A DNA stretch of 9,138 nt from positions 1 to 9,138 of the forward strand of contig CAZMNN010000062.1 of the NCBI GenBank assembly GCA_964567665.1. Direction: 5' to 3'. Shown one piece after another: positions 5,829 to 9,138 of the stretch (position 1 is its first letter; each line of letters starts with the position of its first letter). Made by a program: the position numbers and the translations under genes. The DNA is from UBA1731 sp964567665 (GTDB lineage: Bacteria > Verrucomicrobiota > Kiritimatiellia > RFP12 > UBA1067). The notes under the pieces were generated by a model, which worked only from the letters and a program-made list of their open reading frames with translations, was not told the DNA's origin and ran no database searches.

Positions 5829-6463
5829 CGAACGCGCATTATCACAGAGGGGATGGGACGTTTCTTGCGGTGCATGGCGTGGAACATCGCTTTTTCGGAG
5901 TGCATCCGTGGAATGCGGACGGTGTGGACGCAGATGCGGCATTTGAAGAACTCCGGGATGAACTGAGACGCAATCCGTCCGCTGGCGTCGGCGAGATCGG
6001 CTTAGACCGACTGAAAACGAGGGAAATATCCTCCGCGCAGCGGGTGCTGTTCAACGGACAGCTCAAAATTGCGGCGGAACTGCATCGCCCTGTCGTTCTG
6101 CACGGTGCAAAATGCTGGGGTGAGGTGGTGAAGGTGGCGAAGCCGTTCTCGGAAGATATCCCGTCGTTCCTGTTCCACGGCTTTTCGCGCAGCGACGGGC
6201 TTCTGCCGGACATCTTTGCCATGAACGGGTTCATCGGCGTAGGCAAGGCGGTCTTGAATGATCATGCCGTAAACTACCGCAATCTTGTGGTGCATCTGCC
6301 GCATGATCGGATTCTCGTGGAGACCGATGACGATGCGGATGCCGCAGAGCGGAAGTCGCTGCTCCGCGAAATCTTTTTGAAGACCTCTGAACTTACGGGG
6401 CTGTCAGAAACGACGCTCGACGCAAATGCCGAGAATCTGCTTGGCGACCTGCGGATCGGTTAG
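5825..6463 (+). CDS. TatD-family metal-dependent hydrolase (short form)
   Basis: TatD proteins are TIM-barrel metal enzymes, several of which are DNases or 3'-5' exonucleases acting in the cytoplasm. The expected metal ligands are all visible: HYH (H5 and H7), GEIGLD with E57, VVLHG with H93, FLFHGFS with H118, and VETD with D168. GVHPW (25-29) is also typical. At 212 residues it is shorter than the usual 255-265, so some loops and helices of the barrel are reduced. The residue before the first motif is Asn-Ala rather than the more common Asp-Thr/Ser. The start codon overlaps the upstream stop (ATGA) and has no good ribosome binding site of its own, which points to coupling. It appears to be the last gene of the operon. 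The substrate cannot be deduced. Confidence 0.85.
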   Translation: MTNAHYHRGDGTFLAVHGVEHRFFGVHPWNADGVDADAAFEELRDELRRNPSAGVGEIGLDRLKTREISSAQRVLFNGQLKIAAELHRPVVLHGAKCWGEVVKVAKPFSEDIPSFLFHGFSRSDGLLPDIFAMNGFIGVGKAVLNDHAVNYRNLVVHLPHDRILVETDDDADAAERKSLLREIFLKTSELTGLSETTLDANAENLLGDLRIG

Positions 6464-6469
6464 CCGATC
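6454..6469 (+). other. Small inverted repeat across the tatD stop codon
   Basis: GATCGG (6454-6459) and CCGATC (6464-6469) flank TTAG, which contains the stop codon. The 6-bp stem has a 4-base loop. No U-run follows, so it is at best a weak terminator or a 3'-end stabiliser for the dcw transcript. Confidence 0.3.
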
Positions 6470-6520
6470 GGCGAACAGACGACACTGTCTGGGACGCTGA
6501 ATGTGCAACGATAAAATAAC

Positions 6521-6554
6521 GCGCCGCACACACCTTGTTCGGCGTATGCGGCGC
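6521..6554 (-). terminator. Intrinsic terminator of fusA, perhaps bidirectional
   Basis: Positions 6521-6534 and 6541-6554 form a stem of 14 positions with two mismatches around the loop TTGTTC. The outer 8 bp (GCGCCGCA with TGCGGCGC) are perfect. Read on the - strand, the stem follows the fusA stop by about 25 nt and is itself followed by GTTATTTTAT, a U-rich run. On the + strand no U-run follows, so rightward termination of the tatD transcript here would be less efficient. It is the only hairpin of this strength in the gap between the two convergent genes. Confidence 0.75.
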
Positions 6555-6579
6555 ATGGTTTCAGGCATCAAGCCGAGGC

Positions 6580-8679
<2,100 letters not shown>

Positions 8680-8688
8680 CTTTAGTTT

Positions 8689-8692
8689 CTCC
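8689..8692 (-). promoter_or_regulatory. Ribosome binding site of fusA
   Basis: GGAG on the - strand lies 9 nt before the ATG at 8677-8679. It supports this start against the longer open frame beginning at 8844. Confidence 0.7.
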
Positions 8693-8719
8693 TGATGTGT
8701 ATTAAAAATTGAAGCGCGT

Positions 8720-8748
8720 ATTTTACAAAATCCGCCCCATTTCCGCAA
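8720..8748 (-). promoter_or_regulatory. Probable fusA promoter
   Basis: On the - strand TTGCGG (8743-8748) and TAAAAT (8720-8725) are 17 bp apart, which predicts a start near 8713 and a leader of about 34 nt. The region is much more A+T-rich than the flanking genes. It is divergent from, and does not overlap, the promoter at 8807-8835. Confidence 0.65.
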
Positions 8749-8801
8749 GTGCAGATTTTGCCGTCGTTTTATGCCGCACCTGATGTCAAAAATGAAGCGG
8801 G

Positions 8802-8811
8802 TGCAATTGCA
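8802..8811. repeat. 10-bp palindrome on the -35 box of the rightward promoter
   Basis: TGCAATTGCA is a perfect palindrome covering most of the -35 hexamer TTGCAT. It could be an operator for a dimeric regulator, but a 10-bp palindrome can also arise by chance. Confidence 0.3.
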
Positions 8812-8835
8812 TCTGGAGCGGTGTTGTAGTACAAT
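8807..8835 (+). promoter_or_regulatory. Probable promoter of the secreted-protein gene
   Basis: TTGCAT (8807-8812) and TACAAT (8830-8835) are separated by 17 bp, predicting a start of transcription near 8842 and a leader of about 54 nt before the ATG at 8896. The -35 hexamer is identical to that proposed for mraZ. Confidence 0.7.
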
Positions 8836-8840
8836 ATTCG

Positions 8841-8870
8841 GCAAACAGGCAGGGTGTCCTGCGGTTTTGC
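8841..8870 (+). other. Stem-loop at the predicted 5' end of the transcript
   Basis: GCAAA (8841-8845) pairs with TTTGC (8866-8870), and GCAGG (8849-8853) pairs with CCTGC (8858-8862) around the loop GTGT. The two stems are separated by a 3 x 3 internal loop. The structure begins almost exactly at the predicted start of transcription and ends 12 nt before the ribosome binding site. A role in mRNA stability is possible. It has no U-run and is too small for a known riboswitch. Confidence 0.4.
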
Positions 8871-8895
8871 AACAACCAAGGCAAGGAGAGGCTTC

Positions 8896-9138
8896 ATGAA
8901 GAGAGGAATGATTTTTGCGGCGGCCATCGCTGTCACGGCTACGATGTCGGCGGCGGATGTGTACGTTTCGCTTTCGACAGGAAAGAACAAGAACGCGGGC
9001 ACGAAGGAGGCTCCGCTCAAGAATCTATGGAAGGCTCTTGAGAAGGCGCAGCACGGCGACACGATCCATGTGGCCGAGGGATCCTATCCCGGCAAGATGA
9101 AGCAGAACTGGTTCAAGATCGACAAGGCCGTCTCCATC
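8896..9138 (+). CDS. Secreted protein with DUF1565/pectate-lyase-like start (partial)
   Basis: Only the first 81 codons are present; the frame is open at the right edge. AAGGAG (8883-8888) lies 7 nt before the ATG. Residues 1-20 form a signal peptide (MKRG, then a hydrophobic run of Ala, Ile, Val and Met) with likely cleavage after SAA, near residue 20. The mature part begins VYVSLSTGKNKNAGTKEAPL, followed by a helix (NLWKALEKAQ) and GDTIHVAEGSYPGK. This is the pattern of DUF1565 and related right-handed beta-helix proteins (YVS..G.D.N.GT...P...I..AL..A..GDTI.V..G.Y). Such proteins are often surface or secreted polysaccharide-acting enzymes or adhesins. The catalytic part lies outside the window, so no substrate can be given. 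It is divergent from fusA. Confidence 0.85.
   Translation, partial: MKRGMIFAAAIAVTATMSAADVYVSLSTGKNKNAGTKEAPLKNLWKALEKAQHGDTIHVAEGSYPGKMKQNWFKIDKAVSI

Noticed and set aside
8680..8844. Longer N-terminus for EF-G
   Set aside because: It has no EF-G similarity and crosses the fusA promoter. The ATG at 8679 has its own ribosome binding site and starts at the family's normal N-terminus.

Overview
The window (about 57% G+C by eye) carries the left part of a division and cell wall (dcw) gene cluster reading rightward, then a convergent fusA gene, then the start of a secreted-protein gene. Layout on the + strand: mraZ, rsmH, ftsL-like, ftsI, murE, a lipoprotein gene, a 95-residue orphan and a tatD-type gene. 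A hairpin terminator follows, then fusA on the - strand, and last a gene cut by the right edge. The murE product has the DNPR signature of meso-diaminopimelate-adding enzymes, so a Gram-negative-type peptidoglycan is likely. The lipoprotein and the exported beta-helix-type protein fit a diderm. I lean weakly towards the PVC superphylum (Kiritimatiellota, Lentisphaerota or Verrucomicrobiota), from overall impression only. No rRNA or other strong phylogenetic marker is present to settle it.

Region 1-296 has no credible gene. It holds a nested inverted-repeat structure (51-131), two tandem copies of a palindromic repeat (136-217), a probable promoter (TTGCAT-N17-CATAAT, 242-270) and a row of TGGGG boxes in exact 10-bp phase. 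The boxes match the known MraZ operator layout, so mraZ probably represses its own operon.

From 297 to 6463 eight genes run in one direction with gaps of at most 14 nt or with overlaps (17, 4, 25, 11 and 4 nt), consistent with one translationally coupled operon. The first five cover division control (MraZ), 16S rRNA methylation (RsmH), the division scaffold (FtsL), septal transpeptidation (FtsI) and muropeptide precursor synthesis (MurE). The usual next genes (murF, mraY, murD, ftsW, murG) are absent. In their place stand a DUF4823-like lipoprotein, an unrecognised 95-residue protein and a short TatD-family metallohydrolase. The most notable gene is murE: at 373 residues it starts directly at the ATP-binding loop and lacks the N-terminal domain that normally holds the UDP part of the substrate.

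From 6464 to 8895, a 14-position imperfect stem with a U-rich flank on the - strand ends fusA. fusA is a complete, single-gene EF-G unit with its own promoter (TTGCGG-N17-TAAAAT). It sits apart from rpsL, rpsG and tuf and has an unusual glycine in its P-loop. A divergent promoter (TTGCAT-N17-TACAAT) drives the last gene, whose visible 81 residues show a signal peptide and the start of a DUF1565 or pectate-lyase-like repeat domain.

I see no defence system, CRISPR array, transposase or clearly new multi-gene system. The points worth a second look are the shortened MurE, the rewired downstream half of the operon with its orphan protein, the palindromic repeats before mraZ, and the motif changes in EF-G and RsmH.
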